NCBI RefSeq assembly: GCF_000744705.1
Contig: NZ_JQML01000001.1
Span: forward strand, 8,132,017 to 8,196,016
Reading direction: 5' to 3'
Source: Streptacidiphilus albus JL83
GTDB lineage: Bacteria > Actinomycetota > Actinomycetes > Streptomycetales > Streptomycetaceae
Length of the DNA: 64,000 nt
Shown here piece after piece: positions 62,629 to 64,000 of the stretch. Positions within the stretch are counted from its first letter, which is position 1, and each line of letters starts with the position of its first letter. The position numbers were made by a program, and so were the translations under genes. Below the pieces are notes generated by a model. That model ran no database searches and was not told the DNA's origin. It saw only the letters and a program-made list of their open reading frames with translations.

Positions 62629-63783
62629 ATGACGGTGACCGAGGACAGCGGCGAGGAGATCCTGCCGGCGCGGCCGGACGCACCCGTCCGGGCCGGCCCG
62701 GCGGGCGTTGCCGACGGGCTGCTGCTGCCCGCCGAGGAACACCCCGACGGCCTGGTCGTCGCCGACGCCGACGGCCGGGTGGTCTGCTTCAACGCCGCCG
62801 CCGTCCGGATCAGCGGGATACCCGCCGCCGCCGCCCTGGGCCGCAGTCTCGCCGAGGCGCTGCCGCTGGAGGACCTGGAGGGCCGGCGCTGGTGGCAGCT
62901 GACCGACCCGTACGGCGGACTGACGATCCGGACCCGGCAGCCCGAGCGCAACCTGCTGCTGCCCGGCGGCCGCGAGGTCCTGGTCTCCGCCCGGTTCCTG
63001 CGGGCCGACGGCCGGACCGGGGCGGTGCACCGGGTGGTGGTCGCGCTGCGTGGCACCGAGGCCAGACGGCGGACCGAGCGCAGCCACGCCGAGCTGATCG
63101 CCACCGTCGCCCATGAACTGCGCTCCCCGCTGACCAGCGTCAAGGGCTTCACCGCGACCCTGCTGCAGAAGTGGGAGCGGTTCACCGACGACCAGAAGCG
63201 GTCGATGCTGGAGACCGTGGACGCCGACGCCGGCCGGATCACCCGGCTGATCGCCGAACTGCTCGACATCTCCCGGATCGACGCCGGACGCCTTGAGGTG
63301 CACCGGCAGCAGGTGGACCTGCCGGCGGCGGTGCGCCGCCACGTCGAGGGCAAGAAGGCCGCCGGGGTGCCGGCCGAGCGCTTCAGCATCCAGGTCGACG
63401 AGCCGCTGCCGCCGCTCTGGGCCGACGCCGACAAGATCGACCAGGTGCTCGGCAACCTGCTGGAAAACGCGGTGCGCCACGGCGAGGGAACTGTCACCAT
63501 CGAGGTCAGGCCCACCATGGCGGCACTCGCGCCGGGGCAGCGACGGGAAGGACTGGCGGTGACCGTGAGCGACCAGGGCCCGGGCATCCCCGAGGAGTCC
63601 ATCCCGCGCGTCTTCACCCGCTTCTGGCGCGGCAGCAAGCGCGGCGGCACCGGCCTCGGCCTCTACATCGTCAAGGGCATCGTCGAGGCCCACGGCGGCG
63701 TGATCGCCGTCGACCGGGGCCCCGGCGGCGGCGCCAGGTTCCGATTTATCCTGCCTGCGGGCCTCCCCGAGTTCATGGTCTGA
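62629..63783 (+). CDS. Soluble PAS-domain sensor histidine kinase
   Basis: 384 residues; GGAGGGG (62617-62623) 5 nt before the ATG. PAS domain (about 35-145: GLVVADADGRVVCFNAAAVR). HisKA with the phospho-His in ATVAHELRSPLTSVKG (H162), then N box LGNLLENAVRHGEG and G boxes DQGPGIPEE and GGTGLGLYI. No membrane segments, so it senses a cytosolic signal. No response regulator gene adjoins it within the window. Confidence 0.92.
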   Translation: MTVTEDSGEEILPARPDAPVRAGPAGVADGLLLPAEEHPDGLVVADADGRVVCFNAAAVRISGIPAAAALGRSLAEALPLEDLEGRRWWQLTDPYGGLTIRTRQPERNLLLPGGREVLVSARFLRADGRTGAVHRVVVALRGTEARRRTERSHAELIATVAHELRSPLTSVKGFTATLLQKWERFTDDQKRSMLETVDADAGRITRLIAELLDISRIDAGRLEVHRQQVDLPAAVRRHVEGKKAAGVPAERFSIQVDEPLPPLWADADKIDQVLGNLLENAVRHGEGTVTIEVRPTMAALAPGQRREGLAVTVSDQGPGIPEESIPRVFTRFWRGSKRGGTGLGLYIVKGIVEAHGGVIAVDRGPGGGARFRFILPAGLPEFMV

Positions 63784-64000
63784 GCGGATCGCGGCCCCAC
63801 CGGCCGTGACCCCCGCCGACCGGATCCCGGCCGGACCCCCGCAGGCCCGCCCCCACCGCACGCGTATCGAGGGCCGGGAGTGGCATCCGCCGATCCCGGT
63901 AGACTCGGCCCTTGGCGTTGTCCGACGCCACACGCGGCCCCGCCGCGGACACCCCGGCCCGTGTTCACGGGAGCAGGATGCCCGCCGCAGGACTGCGCGC
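63784..64000. other. Right-end intergenic region
   Basis: No confident gene. TAGACT (63900-63905) is a possible -10 box without a convincing -35. An ATG at 63978 with GGGAG upstream opens a frame that runs off the window; in streptomycetes pheS or its leader is expected near here, but the few visible codons do not decide. Confidence 0.3.

Overview
The window is a stretch of high-GC actinobacterial chromosome, almost certainly from Streptomycetaceae (Streptomyces, Kitasatospora or Streptacidiphilus; the genus cannot be decided by eye). This rests on a complete Pup-proteasome locus, a pafBC-tatAC-Ski2-helicase block, a glnA4-type cluster and an infC-rpmI-rplT block in the order known from Streptomyces chromosomes, together with G/C-rich third codon positions, frequent GTG starts and long hairpin terminators with few U residues.

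Layout. 1-6.9 kb: divergent ferredoxin, then arc (proteasomal ATPase), dop, pup, an endonuclease VII-like gene, prcB and prcA. 7-12.4 kb: pafA (apparently leaderless), an FKBP lipoprotein, a cytosolic FKBP, pafB, pafC and a zinc-ribbon protein. 12.4-17.3 kb: small membrane protein, tatA, tatC and a large Ski2-like helicase. 17.4-25.7 kb: PadR regulator with an ABC exporter pair, aldo/keto reductase, DUF5709 protein, two membrane proteins (one frameshifted), small conserved genes and dodecin.

25.8-31.1 kb is a patchy accessory segment with lower GC and less biased codon use. It holds a frameshifted membrane protein, a His-rich repeat protein, broken remnants of a secreted-type protein, a SAM methyltransferase and a phospholipase C, four small coupled genes on the minus strand, and a divergent XRE(Scr1/DUF5753)-DUF397 pair. 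A perfect 40-bp palindrome lies in the divergent promoter region. 31.1-45.3 kb is strain-variable: AraC regulator, MFS exporter, XRE regulator, YihY protein, AlkA-type glycosylase divergent from a WYL regulator with a shared operator, SnoaL-like protein, Tat-exported FAD oxidase, small P-loop kinase, secreted GH18 chitinase with the classic direct-repeat promoter, and an ATPase with a nuclease-like C-terminus behind an AT-rich palindrome.

45.4-54.3 kb: 5'-3' exonuclease, SDR, then a two-direction cluster (gamma-glutamyl hydrolase and FCD-GntR regulator against glnA4-like ligase, aldehyde dehydrogenase and SDR), which fits gamma-glutamylation and oxidation of an amine such as ethanolamine. A lipoprotein and a glutathionylspermidine-synthase-like protein follow. 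54.3-59.5 kb: small conserved genes (one of 39 residues), DUF2510 protein, fold-III PLP enzyme, class A beta-lactamase-like protein, SseB-like protein and DUF1844 protein. 59.6-64 kb: infC with an attenuator-like leader and an apparent AUC start, rpmI, rplT, a SpoU/TrmH methyltransferase and a soluble PAS histidine kinase.
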